A DNA stretch of 64,000 nt from Aulostomus chinensis. Taxonomy: Eukaryota; Chordata; Actinopteri; Syngnathiformes; Aulostomidae. Both the position numbers and the translations under genes were made by a program. Below the pieces are notes generated by a model, which worked only from the letters and a program-made list of their open reading frames with translations, did not search any database and was not told the origin of the DNA. Shown here one piece after another: positions 9,501-17,296 of this stretch. Position 1 is the stretch's first letter. Each line of letters starts with the position of its first letter. The DNA lies in contig JBBMOA010000020.1 of assembly GCA_037954235.1 (NCBI GenBank), positions 20,368,677 through 20,432,676 of the forward strand, given 5' to 3'.

Positions 9501-11144
9501 TCCCTCACACTGCAGATCACGGCATCACCTTGGAAACTTGTCGGCAGACTGTCAGCGAACTTCATAGCAGTCTGAGGAGAACCATCGCGCTCTACACGAC
9601 GGTCGGTGGGAAAATTGAGTTTTGTGTTTGCTTTAGTAAAAGTAAGAGATGGGGGGGGGGGTAAAAAGTGACACCTCATACATGCAAAATGTTGCATTGC
9701 ATAGTTTCAAATAATGGTTACTATGGATACCTCAGGTTACTGTGTACCCGTGGAAAATAAAACAAGTTCTGATGTTTTCAGAGAAGTGGTTCCACAGGGT
9801 CAGGTTAGATTGAGTCCTCTATACATAAACACTTCTATTATATACTGATAGAAAAGATAACACACAAAATCAATTTACCTCCAACAGTTTGGAGGAATGT
9901 TGGGAATGCCCTGTAAGGATGTTTGTGTCTGTTAAACATGTTGGGATGAGCGAAGCCTCAACCAAAAAAAAAAAGAAATTTTGCTTTTCAGGTACAAATA
10001 GTTTTCTTGGGCTCTGAAAAGTGTTGTTTTTTTTTTCTCCTTAAATGCAACTTTGTGACTCCAGAATCCAGAAAGAGGTGGCCATATACGTTTAGACTGA
10101 AGCTAAATGTGCCAGCTAACAGTAAAACTGCCCCAAAACATCTTTTGGCAAACTGTCATGTACACATCTTCTTTAGCTGTTTGGTCAGCAATTCAAAAAC
10201 ACTTTGGTCTAGGCTGAAAAGAAGAAAAACGTAACACTTTCAGCGAGTGTGACTAGCATTCAAGCTAATTAGCTCCAGCTTCTTGACAGCGCTGAACTAG
10301 ATGTTTTGTAGCCTATTTGTCTTCAGCACAAATCAAAATGTTTGTGGAGTGCCGAGCATATGGCTGGATGAAGAAGATGTGGAGTATATTGGATTATGTA
10401 TTTGAGAGTGTGTCAACAGGCATTTTCGAGCAGTTTTGCTGTCGGTAGTCATCAGTCTCTGTTAGCATCAAGCTAAATATACTTGGCTCGCTCTCTCTGC
10501 ATTCTTGAGTCCCGAACACGTGATGGAGCGAGCTCTAGGCGTCCATTTTTGAGTACTTACAAGGTGAAAAACACTTTTGAATGAAGTGTCGCTCATTTTC
10601 AATTCATTCTGAACTCATCTTAAGGTGGTATCAAGGATATACTGTATGTCAGCATATGGTTTTGTATACAATGAAAACCTTTGGCACAATATCACAGGCA
10701 CATAGAACCACATAAACTCTTTTATGACAAAATTGTATCACACAGTGGCTCAGATCCACAACAGGGCCCTTGTTTTTCATTCCTACGCTGATTCATATCA
10801 ACACGCATGAATGTTTAAAATATATCATTTAACGCTGTAAAAACAGCTAAACTAACATCCCCCCTCTCTGATTGGTTTATTCCGCACATGTTTATCAAAA
10901 GCAGCTGCTACACTGCAGTCCAGAGTCCGGTGAAGATCAGCAGGAGATGAAGAACATGCTCTCTGACACCCTGTTCACGGTCAAGTCTGAGCTGGACTCT
11001 CTGGCTCATCCCACCGTACCGTGTGAAGGGGCCCGAGGGGACCAAGGGGTCAAAGGTGAGGGAGAGAAAGCCCTGGCTCTGCTGGAGCAGTACGCCGAGC
11101 TGCTGCTGAAGTCAGTGGAGAGAAAACTCGATAACAAGATCTGA
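455..11144 (+). CDS. Unrecognised Ser/Pro-rich multi-exon gene, 3' part (gene 1)
   Basis: I do not recognise this protein. Fifteen exons (455-565, 646-812, 946-983, 1771-1962, 2045-2184, 2310-2443, 4657-4851, 5146-5212, 6034-6189, 6723-6898, 7137-7373, 7846-7933, 8143-8231, 9516-9601, 10905-11144) have AG acceptors and GT donors, and their splice phases match from end to end, giving about 704 residues and a stop. In order the protein shows an acidic Asp/Glu/Ser stretch, a helical basic segment (GSLELMVKSMLDLRQLE), a Ser-rich part, a predicted helix with EELKTEVMKMDEALR, a long basic Ser/Pro-rich middle, and two C-terminal helices (CRQTVSELHSSLRRT and LLEQYAELLLKSVERKL). No enzyme domain, signal peptide or membrane segment is visible, so a cytoplasmic or cytoskeletal scaffold is only a guess. 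The 5' part lies outside the window. Introns at 2444-4656 and 9602-10904 carry repeats or nothing recognisable. It is convergent with lgals3. Confidence 0.8.
646..812 (+). CDS. Gene 1, acidic exon
   Basis: The exon lies between acceptor CTGCAG and donor CAG|GTACTG and carries 55 whole codons. It opens with REVYSAPTLAGLSSDSD and runs into a Glu/Asp run and an Asp/Asn/Ser/Thr-rich segment. The many SD and SSDS sites look like casein-kinase-2-type substrates, which is inference. The entry and exit phases match both neighbouring exons. Confidence 0.8.
946..983 (+). CDS. Gene 1, 38-nt exon
   Basis: This short exon encodes GGSDEGQDWELTK across its junctions. It sits between AAAGCAG and the donor AAA|GTAGGT and continues the acidic stretch of the preceding exon. 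It converts splice phase 1 to phase 0, which is exactly what the next exon needs. Confidence 0.7.
1771..1962 (+). CDS. Gene 1, basic and helical exon
   Basis: This exon has 64 whole codons between CTCCTCACAG and the donor ATG|GTGCGT. It begins with a basic segment (SSRRPRRRWSHRMG) followed by a likely amphipathic helix, GSLELMVKSMLDLRQLETF. The other two frames both meet stop codons, so this frame is well supported. Confidence 0.8.
2045..2184 (+). CDS. Gene 1 exon with tandem CAG acceptor
   Basis: The exon encodes QQFEGKAKRHRPWQHSDWLS and continues to DDSGLQG, ending at the donor CTG|GTGGGT. The acceptor region reads TTACAGCAGCAG, so splicing after the first, second or third CAG would keep the frame and differ only by one or two Gln residues. 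Confidence 0.78.
2310..2443 (+). CDS. Gene 1, Ser-rich exon
   Basis: The exon encodes YTVKEQHCRKQDVLSGSQD and then a Ser/Asp-rich stretch ending in SSPDRVLD, with the donor ATG|GTGAGG. The first base completes a Cys codon with the two bases left from the previous exon, and the last base starts an Asp codon completed at 4657. Confidence 0.8.
2622..2992 (+). mobile_element. tRNA-derived SINE with L2-like tail
   Basis: The 5' head contains an A-box-like TGGTGCAGTGG at 2633-2643 and a B-box-like GGTTCGAGCCC at 2677-2687, typical of RNA polymerase III promoters in tRNA-derived SINEs. The body and the 3' end (TGGGATAGGCTCCA and a GGAT tail at 2974-2990) are of the type shared with fish L2-like LINEs. 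It lies in the gene 1 intron at 2444-4656. Confidence 0.8.
3055..4400 (-). mobile_element. Degenerate L2-type LINE (ORF1 esterase-like and endonuclease)
   Basis: Read on the - strand, the region at 3850-4180 encodes an ORF1-like segment (ANHVGFIDNWKTFWGRPGLI then RRDGFYPT) resembling the esterase-like ORF1 of L2-type elements. Downstream, 3568-3798 encodes GLLNIRS and LLCLTETWL, and 3064-3297 encodes MIVGDFNIHVD, both motifs of the apurinic endonuclease domain. Stops and frameshifts break it, and no reverse transcriptase remains, so it is dead. The clade assignment is from motif memory. Confidence 0.7.
4657..4851 (+). CDS. Gene 1, predicted helical exon
   Basis: This exon has 64 whole codons between TGCTTTCAG and the donor GTG|GTAGGA. 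It encodes SLSQDSSAEENEGRDVEEL followed by a long predicted helix (KTEVMKMDEALRTVTDAAER), the best coiled-coil candidate in the visible protein. The preceding 2.2-kb intron holds a SINE and a LINE relic. Confidence 0.8.
5146..5212 (+). CDS. Gene 1, 67-nt exon
   Basis: This short exon lies between CTTCTGCAG and the donor CAG|GTACTG. It encodes EQSRVPRLSMSSRFLARGHN, a basic Ser-rich piece. The phases on both sides match the neighbouring exons, and the final AG joins the next exon to make Arg. Confidence 0.75.
6034..6189 (+). CDS. Gene 1 exon, KPPVSKVRP segment
   Basis: The exon follows a clear pyrimidine tract ending in GTGCAG and encodes AAPLFAKVSRMEPSSRSPKP, then VSKVRPLMEDGQ, and ends at the strong donor AAA|GTAAGA. 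An upstream GTGAGG at 6177 is also a possible donor but gives a frame that stops in the next exon. The donor at 6190 is therefore preferred. Confidence 0.75.
6723..6898 (+). CDS. Gene 1 exon with NAGNAG acceptor
   Basis: The exon encodes LGAVPPERDGAPTLRPQKKK and then SMSHLWRMSNPASKPP, and ends before the donor GTATGT. The acceptor reads TTTCAGCAG, so use of the first AG instead of the second would add a codon in frame. The other frame through this exon stops at a TAA near 6826, which shows that it is not coding. Confidence 0.75.
7137..7373 (+). CDS. Gene 1, Ser/Pro-rich exon with several possible donors
   Basis: The exon opens after TTTTTCCAG and encodes SPRSPVTSSDRTELRKRPQ and then a Ser/Pro-rich run. 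The donor TGG|GTGAGG after 7373 is the best match to consensus and is in phase with the exon at 7846. The frame stays open for another 130 codons, and weaker donors after 7736 (GTGATG) and 7763 (GTTGGA) have the same phase. The exon may therefore be up to 390 nt longer, or may occur in two forms. The extension is Ser/Pro-rich like the rest of the protein. Confidence 0.65.
7846..7933 (+). CDS. Gene 1, 88-nt exon
   Basis: The exon lies between GTTGTCTTCAG and the donor GAG|GTACAG. It encodes LGRHLSLTLEPPLLSSQLLK and then NMSGSASE. Its entry phase accepts any of the three possible donors of the preceding exon. Confidence 0.72.
8143..8231 (+). CDS. Gene 1 exon with weak donor
   Basis: The exon encodes STKDPGQVVVTEERPLVFEQ and then PQTTSADPQP. 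The donor after 8231 (CAG|GTCTCA) is poor. A strong donor (ACG|GTGAGT) after 8396 has the same phase, and the intervening 55 codons are open. The intervening stretch is pyrimidine-rich and Cys-rich in translation, which looks more intronic than coding. I therefore give the short form but cannot exclude the long one. Confidence 0.6.
9516..9601 (+). CDS. Gene 1, penultimate exon
   Basis: The exon follows a long CT-rich tract ending in CACTGCAG and encodes HGITLETCRQTVSELHSSLR and then RTIALYTT, a predicted amphipathic helix. The other two frames contain stops. The donor is ACG|GTCGGT. Confidence 0.75.
10905..11144 (+). CDS. Gene 1, last coding exon
   Basis: The exon encodes 79 residues and the TGA stop. 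It starts LLHCSPESGEDQQEMKNMLS, contains a Gly-rich linker (GARGDQGVKGEGE) and ends with the helix LALLEQYAELLLKSVERKLD followed by NKI. The regular hydrophobic spacing suggests a helical C-terminal module together with the preceding exon. The 1.3-kb intron before it is AT-rich and shows no recognised element. Confidence 0.8.
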   Translation: MLHCSPESGEDQQEMKNMLSDTLFTVKSELDSLAHPTVPCEGARGDQGVKGEGEKALALLEQYAELLLKSVERKLDNKI

Positions 11145-11735
11145 AGAGATGGACGGATACGTCTGCTGTGTGAATGTTGCACACAAGCACTGAAAATAGC
11201 ACATTTCTTTCTTTTTTTTTGCACGAATTTGTGTGTGATTTATTTCGAGAAATGTTAACGAATAAGCACTGAAAAAAATCATGAAGTTGCCTTATTTTTC
11301 AAGTTGCCATTGCTCTTTTTATGTTCTCTACGAAATAACTAATCTATTTTCTAAGCAGAATAGATCAAAGGGAATCACTAGAGGAGCAAAGATGATCCAG
11401 TCACACGTGGAGCAGAAAAACAAGTACAAGTGGAGCTGACTAAACAAAAATCAGATAATTAGATAATTATTATGAGATGACCCGTAGGGTAGGGTTCCAG
11501 CTAACCGAACACATTTTATGAGGGTTTTAATGCTACTTGTGTATTCAAAATGACAGAAGAAGTTGCTTCAGAGGTTCATTTATTACATGCTGGGTTTAGA
11601 AAGCAAAATATTTTGCATCCACGAGATAAAACTTGTTCCCACAAATGAATCAAATAGATGGAGGAAGTTAGATCACGTGGCTTAAAAAAAACAACAACTT
11701 TGAAGTAAGATGTAATACCTCACGGCCACAAATTG

Positions 11736-11741
11736 AATAAA
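11736..11741 (+). terminator. Candidate poly(A) signal of gene 1
   Basis: An AATAAA hexamer lies about 590 bases after the gene 1 stop codon. Further AATAAA copies occur near 12207 and 12363. Which one is used cannot be told from sequence alone. Confidence 0.35.
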
Positions 11742-13174
11742 TCAAGGGAACAATAAGAAATGTTTTGTTCTCCGTGGCCACGCCGTAGGATCCGCCACGG
11801 TTTCCAGGGTGTTTTGTGACAAGATCATTTCAGATTCTAGCTACAACTGAGATGCCAACGCTCAGGTTTGGCTTGGAAAGAGGAAGTGGGAGTGGGAGGA
11901 AAGAGGAAGTAAAATCAGGTGTGAGGATTGAAACGGTTCTGGCGTGTAGTGAGGTGAGCGGTGAGTGTCAGGTGTCGGACTCAGGAGACGTTTTAGCACG
12001 GTTCTGCGTCTGTGATTCTTATTTGTGTGCCAATAGTGTCTCCCTTGTTGCAAAAATAATTACACATTTAGAGACATTTCAAAGGCTTTATGTACATCGA
12101 GTAAAGAGTCTGTGGAAATCTTAATTGACCTGTTTTAATATCCTACTGGCATTTTTGTTATTATTTTTCTTCCGTCTCGCTGTAACACAGTTCCCTCTAA
12201 TAAGGTATAATAAAACAATAAAATAACACAATTAAAAACTCCAACATGATCGTGCATTTCTGCTTCGGCACTTTAATTTGACAGTCACTCCAGTTCAGGC
12301 AATATTGGTACATTATTTTCTATTAGTAGCGGTTTAATGAAATATAGAAAAGATTGTACACAATAAATACGGTAGTAGTAGAATTTACACACTGTAAACA
12401 AAGCTTGTGTTTATTACCAGATTCAAAATGTTGTGAAAAATCAAGGCAAGAGTTTTATAAACCCCGGGGATTTTTGAGAAGTTCAAATTCCTGCGCGTCA
12501 TATGCGTTTAAGATGCTCTGAGAGGAAGACTGATTCACTGCACTGCACACTTTGCACCTTAAAACAGGAGTTCTCTGTTTATTTTGCGTGTGTAACCAGA
12601 TGTTTCAGAGAATTTGGGGTCGCTGTCTAGAAAACAAGTCATGGAGATGTTGTGGTGAAAAAAATGTGCTCGGCTCATATCATTATTTTTAACTACAAAC
12701 TAACACACTGACTTACAGAATTGGATTTTGCCACCACCTCCATCACCACCTTCACCACGCGGAGTGAACTTTGCTTGATGATTATTGACACAAATGTCAC
12801 ACTGTATTGTTACATTATCAAGAATTAGTGTAGACGGATTATGAACTATGGCCACGGACGCATAAGGAAAGGGTGGTGCCCTCTGTTCAAGAGTGGGTGC
12901 AAACCAGATGGGGGGTCTGGGGGTGGATGCACTTGAGTCATGACACAAATTTCCTTGTATTGAATTATTAATTCGTTCATTGAAATGTGTTGTCACTTCT
13001 TTAAGATATTTAATATGTTTAAAAAAAAAACACCAACAACAACAACATGGCCATGGGGCACCGAGCAGCCGCTTAGTTCGCTTATGCCTCGGGCCGGCCC
13101 TGCTGACCGAAGAACAATGTTATAAAAATGAGAAAGTTTCAGTTGTCACTCATATGTTTAAATGGTTTGTATGA

Positions 13175-13177
<3 letters not shown>

Positions 13178-13236
<59 letters not shown>
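13178..13236. repeat. (GT)n microsatellite in lgals3 3' UTR region
   Basis: An uninterrupted GT array of nearly 60 bases starts about 35 bases downstream of the lgals3 stop codon. On the lgals3 transcript it would read as a CA repeat, provided the mRNA extends past it. Confidence 0.9.
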
Positions 13237-13237
<1 letters not shown>

Positions 13238-13271
13238 TGTGTTGACACACTGAGGTGAGTGTTTGCGTTTC

Positions 13272-13430
13272 CTATGGAAGATTCTCCACGTTGACGTAGG
13301 TGAGGACGACGTCATGCAGGATGTTGATTCTGTCTATCTGGTTCAGCTCTCTGACGCGGTGACGGAACTCAAACAATGGGATGTTGTTCACCGCCACCCT
13401 GAACGCCTCATGAGTGCACAGAATCTTCAT
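13272..13430 (-). CDS. lgals3: lgals3, last coding exon
   Basis: The exon starts after TTTATTCCAG and encodes 52 residues and a TAG stop. It contains FRVAVNNIPLFEFRHRVREL, the C-terminal beta strands of the galectin fold, and ends in VENLP. It begins in phase 0, matching the donor of the exon before it. Confidence 0.93.
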   Translation of the reverse strand: MKILCTHEAFRVAVNNIPLFEFRHRVRELNQIDRINILHDVVLTYVNVENLP

Positions 13431-15993
13431 CTGGAATAAAACCGGAGGTGATTAATTTGTAACTTCCTTTTTTAAGTGTCAGCTGTTATTCTGTGCAGAG
13501 CTGAATTAAAATGGAAAAAATACTGATACTATTGAATAAACAAGATACAAGTGCACAGTCTACACAAGCTATGGGAGATTAGAAAGGCCATACTTGTAGT
13601 ACTTTTACTTTTACGAGCAGTTGTCTGGTCAAACCGGGCTAATGAGCTTGTTGTCTCGAGATAATGAAGCTCAGTGTCTTGGCGAGAGTTAACAGACATT
13701 TTCTCAGGATAAAAACTCATTTCGGGTGTGGAGTTATTATCTTATCACATGATCACAAGCTTTGTTATGTCATCATAATTAGATAAACCAAGCCAAGTCT
13801 TGAAAAATAACTAATTATTATGAGATAACACTTTTAAAAGTACAGTAAATTACAAGTAGGGCCTTTCTTAGCAAGGAGGCGGCGTGGCTCAGAAGTAAAG
13901 TGGCTGTCAAGCAACTGAAGGGTAGGTGGTTCAATCCCCACTTCTCCCGGTGACCATGTCCAAGTATCCTTGAGCAAGAAACTGAGCCCCTAAGTGCTCC
14001 TGATGGCCCTGCGATGGACTGGTGACCCGTCGAGAGTGTGCCCCGCCTGTCGCCCGCTGTCAGCTGGGATAGGATCCAGCCCAGGCAACCCGTAATGGAT
14101 AAGCAGTATAGAAAATGGATGAAGGGATGGACCTCTCTCAGCGTCCTTACAATTACTATAATTTTATAGCAATCTGAGATCCATAAAGTCCAACCTTAAC
14201 TGACAAATACACATTAAATAAATTGAATTCTGCTGGGGGATGAAATCCAGAGTAATGAGTGAATATTGGTGTTACTGTCCATGGTCACACAGGTGAATAT
14301 TAGTTTAAAAACCTCTTGCAGATGCCGAGAAATGTTAGTGAGGTTATTGAGCAGCATGAGACCCCTACTGACCTCCAGGAGTCTCCCAGCAGCAGAGCTC
14401 CCAAACGGCTTTCCAACCCTTTCCATCTCTCCAGCCAAACGTTAGCCTGACATTAACCATGGAGAGGTAACCTGGGGTCAGTTAAAGGCACCATGTGTAG
14501 CGTTTTAAACATCTTCATTTTCAAGAAATATTTCTTTTGGTCAAACTTGAGGAACAGTGACCATCACACCATTAATGCAAGCGGCAGGTAACACGACTCC
14601 GCGGCCAGCGTAGAGCTTTCACTGATGTTAAAACATGCTACACATAGTATCTTTAAGCACCGTTCCCCACGCCGCTGCCCAGCCTGACTTCTGCGTTTCA
14701 CACTCACTTCAAAGGGACTCCCAAGGGCAAAGGGGAAGGGTCCCTTGAGGTCCCTCTCTTCTGGGCCCCAGCGCTCACCCACTTTGTGGTTACGGACCAG
14801 CACCTGTTTGCCGCCCTCATTGAAGCGAGGGTTGATGTGGAAGGCGATGTCGTTTCCTTTCAGGAAGTTCACTGTGAACCTGTGAGGAACCAGAGCCGGT
14901 TACAACAGGATCCGGAGACTTTACACATTTCACGTTCATGTGAATTAGCTTACATTTTAGCATTAGGTTTGACATAACCTAAGATGGTCATCATCATCTT
15001 GTCATACACCCCCCGGGCCAGGTTCAAGTTGTACGGCACACTCTAAACATCAAGACAGGAACATTAGAACCTTTTTTTTTGCACCCACCATTGATGTAGT
15101 AATCCTTTTATCCACTGGTGAATGTTTCCATCCACATACTCACACATGTTTTACTCACTAGTGGTCCAGATGTGGGCGGGAGCCAGTGTGGAGGCATGAT
15201 TGATGGATGCTGTCCAGGCCATCCAGACTGTCCAGGGTTGTAAGGCCAATTAGGGTGGGCAGGCCACCCCGGGATATTAGGATGGAGGCCAGAGGCTGGA
15301 GCTGGAACAGGTGCTGGAGATACAGTCGGGACTTGAACAGGCACCTGAGCTTGAGCTGGAGCAGGAGGCTGGGGAGGCTGGTACTGGGGGCCTGGCCAGC
15401 AGGGCTGGCAGTTTTGCCCTGGAGCCAGAGCCAGAGGTTGAGCTGGAGCTAGGGATGGGGCTGGGGCTGGGGCTGGGGCTAGGGCAGGGGCAGGGGTCAT
15501 GCTTGCAACTGGAGCAGGGGATGCTGTTATGGTCTGAGCTGAAGCTGGGACTAAACTAGGCGTAGGGAAGGAAACCTGCACTGGTTGAGTCCCAGGCCAG
15601 CAGGGCATGTTTGGCTGGCCAGTCCAGCATGGTGCGGGCAGGCTGGTCTGTCCTTGCCATGCAGGGAAGCTGGCTCCAGACGGCTGGCTGGGCCAAAGGC
15701 TGTTAGCCTGTGGGGCAGAACCAGAGGGGGGGCAGCTGCCATACAGAGCATCAGCAGGCTGAGGAGGAGGAGGAGGAGGAGGAGGAGAGGGGGAGGATGG
15801 AGGGGGATGAGGGTCAGCAGCCAGGATGGAGATATGAGGGAGAGAGAGGGTTGAAAGGATGGAGGACACCAGCTTGCATTTGCAACACGGCCCGATGACA
15901 CAAGCGAAGATTTTAGATGAAGAGATGATTGTAATGAGTCGGCATTCTTACCATGGTGGGGATCTGACACTGTGACGAGCTACTTACATCCAT
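13272..15993 (-). CDS. lgals3: Galectin-3, complete
   Basis: Galectin-3 is a beta-galactoside-binding chimera lectin, with an intrinsically disordered N-terminal tail that drives multimerisation and one C-terminal carbohydrate-recognition domain. It acts in cytosol and nucleus and, after unconventional secretion, at the cell surface. The coding exons, in transcript order, are 15988-15993, 15159-15758, 14954-15042, 14708-14879 and 13272-13430, giving 341 residues with all phases matching. Residues 3-202 are Pro/Ala/Trp-rich. The lectin domain (about 203-341) contains HINPRFNE and WGPEER, so the canonical sugar contacts His246, Asn248, Arg250, Asn262, Trp269, Glu272 and Arg274 are all present. 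There is no signal peptide, as expected. The tail is long for the family because of an Ala-Pro run. The gene has its own TATA promoter and is convergent with gene 1. Confidence 0.93.
13878..14131 (+). mobile_element. Second tRNA-headed SINE type
   Basis: The head reads GGCGTGGCTCAG and GGTGGTTCAATCCCC, which fit A and B boxes. The 3' half (GATGGACTGGTGACC, TGGGATAGGATCCAGCC, GAAAATGGATG) matches the tail of the SINE at 2622, but the head differs. It lies in the last intron of lgals3. Confidence 0.75.
14482..14656. mobile_element. MITE with TTAA ends
   Basis: The element begins TTAAAGGCACCATGTGTAGC and ends with the inverted counterpart (reverse complement TTAAAGATACTATGTGTAGC). This gives terminal inverted repeats of about 27 bases bounded by TTAA. 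That fits a piggyBac-like, TTAA-targeting non-autonomous element of about 175 bp. It lies in the lgals3 intron between the last two exons. Confidence 0.75.
14708..14879 (-). CDS. lgals3: lgals3, sugar-binding exon
   Basis: This exon encodes the core of the lectin domain: FTVNFLKGNDIAFHINPRFN, then the NHKV and WGPEER segments, and a final FPFALGSPFE. It contains all seven canonical galactose-contact residues. The donor is GAA|GTGAGT, and the acceptor is CCTCACAG. Confidence 0.94.
14954..15042 (-). CDS. lgals3: lgals3, first lectin-domain exon
   Basis: The exon encodes SVPYNLNLARGVYDKMMMTI and then LGYVKPNAK, the first strands of the galectin fold. It ends AAT|GTAAGC, and its last two bases make Met with the first base of the next exon. 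Confidence 0.92.
15159..15758 (-). CDS. lgals3: lgals3, Pro/Trp/Ala-rich tail exon
   Basis: The exon has exactly 200 codons. It carries irregular repeats around Trp-Pro-Gly or Trp-x-Gly-Gln (for example CWTGQ, CWPG, GWPGQ) at both ends and an Ala-Pro-rich block in the middle. In the family this tail is disordered and mediates self-association. The acceptor is the CAG at the end of a (CTC)n tract, and the donor is CTA|GTGAGT. The reading frame is open further upstream into the pyrimidine tract, but that part (poly-Pro) is the splice signal and not coding. Confidence 0.88.
15759..15796 (-). repeat. (CTC)n trinucleotide tract used as polypyrimidine tract
   Basis: On the lgals3 strand a CTC/CCT trinucleotide array runs directly into the acceptor CAG of the tail exon. 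It therefore seems to serve as the polypyrimidine tract of that intron. Confidence 0.75.
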
Positions 15994-15998
15994 GCTGC
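15988..15998 (-). CDS. lgals3: lgals3 start-codon exon (11 nt)
   Basis: The exon holds only the initiator Met and Asp codons before a good donor (GAT|GTAAGT). The nearest acceptor, after a T-rich tract ending in GTGGCAG, leaves five bases of 5' UTR, so the exon would be 11 nt long. The coding part is 15988-15993. A very short first coding exon is normal for galectin-3 genes. An acceptor further upstream cannot be excluded. Confidence 0.7.
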
Positions 15999-17189
15999 CT
16001 GCCACAACAAAGACAAGCCGACTCTTATTTATTATCTAGTTTAACGTCATCGTCACAAGTTTCAGGTCGACTTCATAGAAACACAAAAGTGGGGACAGCA
16101 AACTTATACAAGAGAAAATATAAATAGAATGTTATACCCAAGAAAAAATGAACACAAGTTAGATAAGACATGAATGTATTAAGTCATGGCCTGTACAGCT
16201 GTCACGCTGAGGTTTAATGAGTTCCAGAAAGATGGAACAGTCCCTCCGGCAACCACTAGAGGACTCTACAGCTAATAAAGATGTCAAAGTGTCAGCAAAT
16301 GCCAGAAGCCCATCAAACTTCCCAGCGCCGATGTGATGCTGCTGTGTGAATGCAGTAACTGAATGATGACGGCAGGCACGGAGAGACATAATGGCACAAT
16401 CAGCTACGAGCATTAAGAGAAGAATGTGTGGCAACAATGATTCTCTCAGCTCCACTCTATTTGTTCTTGTGACTGCAGATTCAATCAACATAACTAAATT
16501 ATTCAGGTAACAACCTGGCTCTGCTATTTAATGCCTCTCTCTAATTTTTGTTATTAGTTTAAACATGTAAACCAACAGAGATCATCGTCTAGTTTTAACA
16601 TAACATTTGAAAGAAACACTTAAACAAGAAATTGGACACAGTTTCAACTTAGATATATCGTTTTAATAAACGTATGTGTTGTTTCGTTGTCAGATTTCCT
16701 GGAATTTTTTTTCCTGTTTATTTACTTTTAGACGTGTCTTGCTGATTTACTCATCACCCCCCCCCCGACAGCTACCAAAACAAAACAAAAAAACTTAAAA
16801 TATAAACTTTAAAAAGTGATGAAAAATTACATAATCGTTCATTGTGTGAAAAACTTTTTTTTTTTTTAGCAAATTAGCAGAAATGCACCGATGAGTAAAA
16901 GAGCAGACTTTCATTTGACAGCAACAGATATTAGTAAAACCCAGAGGGAAAACAAACGTTGTTGGAAATAAATAGATTCTAAGTTTTTATTGCTTTGGAT
17001 GCATCGGACCAAAACACCTCTAGATATACGGAGCAGCATCTCCTAAAATGGGGGCCAGCAGAGAGTCCAGAGCATGACAAAGTTTGAGAGCCTCTGATTT
17101 ACTGCATCATTGTACTGTTGACACTTTCGCTGTGGAGATAGATACACATCATTTGTTGTAAACTACCAGAAATTAAAAAGACAAGTTAC

Positions 17190-17262
17190 CTCTCGTCTCC
17201 TCGGTCCTCGGCTGCACACAGGAGCAAGATGCAGGCTGTCTACGAGAATCGGTGGGATTGTT
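17190..17262 (-). other. lgals3: lgals3 non-coding exon 1 (5' UTR)
   Basis: The exon ends at a donor (GAG|GTAACT) and has no in-frame start that reaches the coding exons. Its 5' end is placed about 25-30 bases downstream of the TATA box and is approximate. Confidence 0.6.
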
Positions 17263-17287
17263 GCACTCAGTAAGACCCACTGAAACA

Positions 17288-17296
17288 CTTTTATAG
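17288..17296 (-). promoter_or_regulatory. TATA box of lgals3
   Basis: The - strand reads CTATAAAAG here, preceded by a G-rich GGGGAGTGGCC. It lies at the right distance from the candidate first exon, which makes it a credible core promoter. Confidence 0.6.

Larger units (their letters stand above)
11145..13271. other. Convergent 3' region between gene 1 and lgals3
   Basis: This stretch holds the 3' UTRs of two convergent genes. I see candidate poly(A) hexamers for gene 1, AT-rich DNA, and a (GT)n array next to the lgals3 stop codon. No further coding exon is supported. Confidence 0.5.

Noticed and set aside
15207..15559. Antisense open frames rich in Glu, Leu and Gly
   Set aside because: They are shadows of the repetitive tail exon of lgals3.
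15759..15869. Open frame upstream of the galectin-3 tail exon starting MSSILSTLSLPHIS
   Set aside because: It runs through a (CTC)n splice tract. Splicing at the CAG before 15758 joins in frame to the Met-Asp exon, which fits the family.
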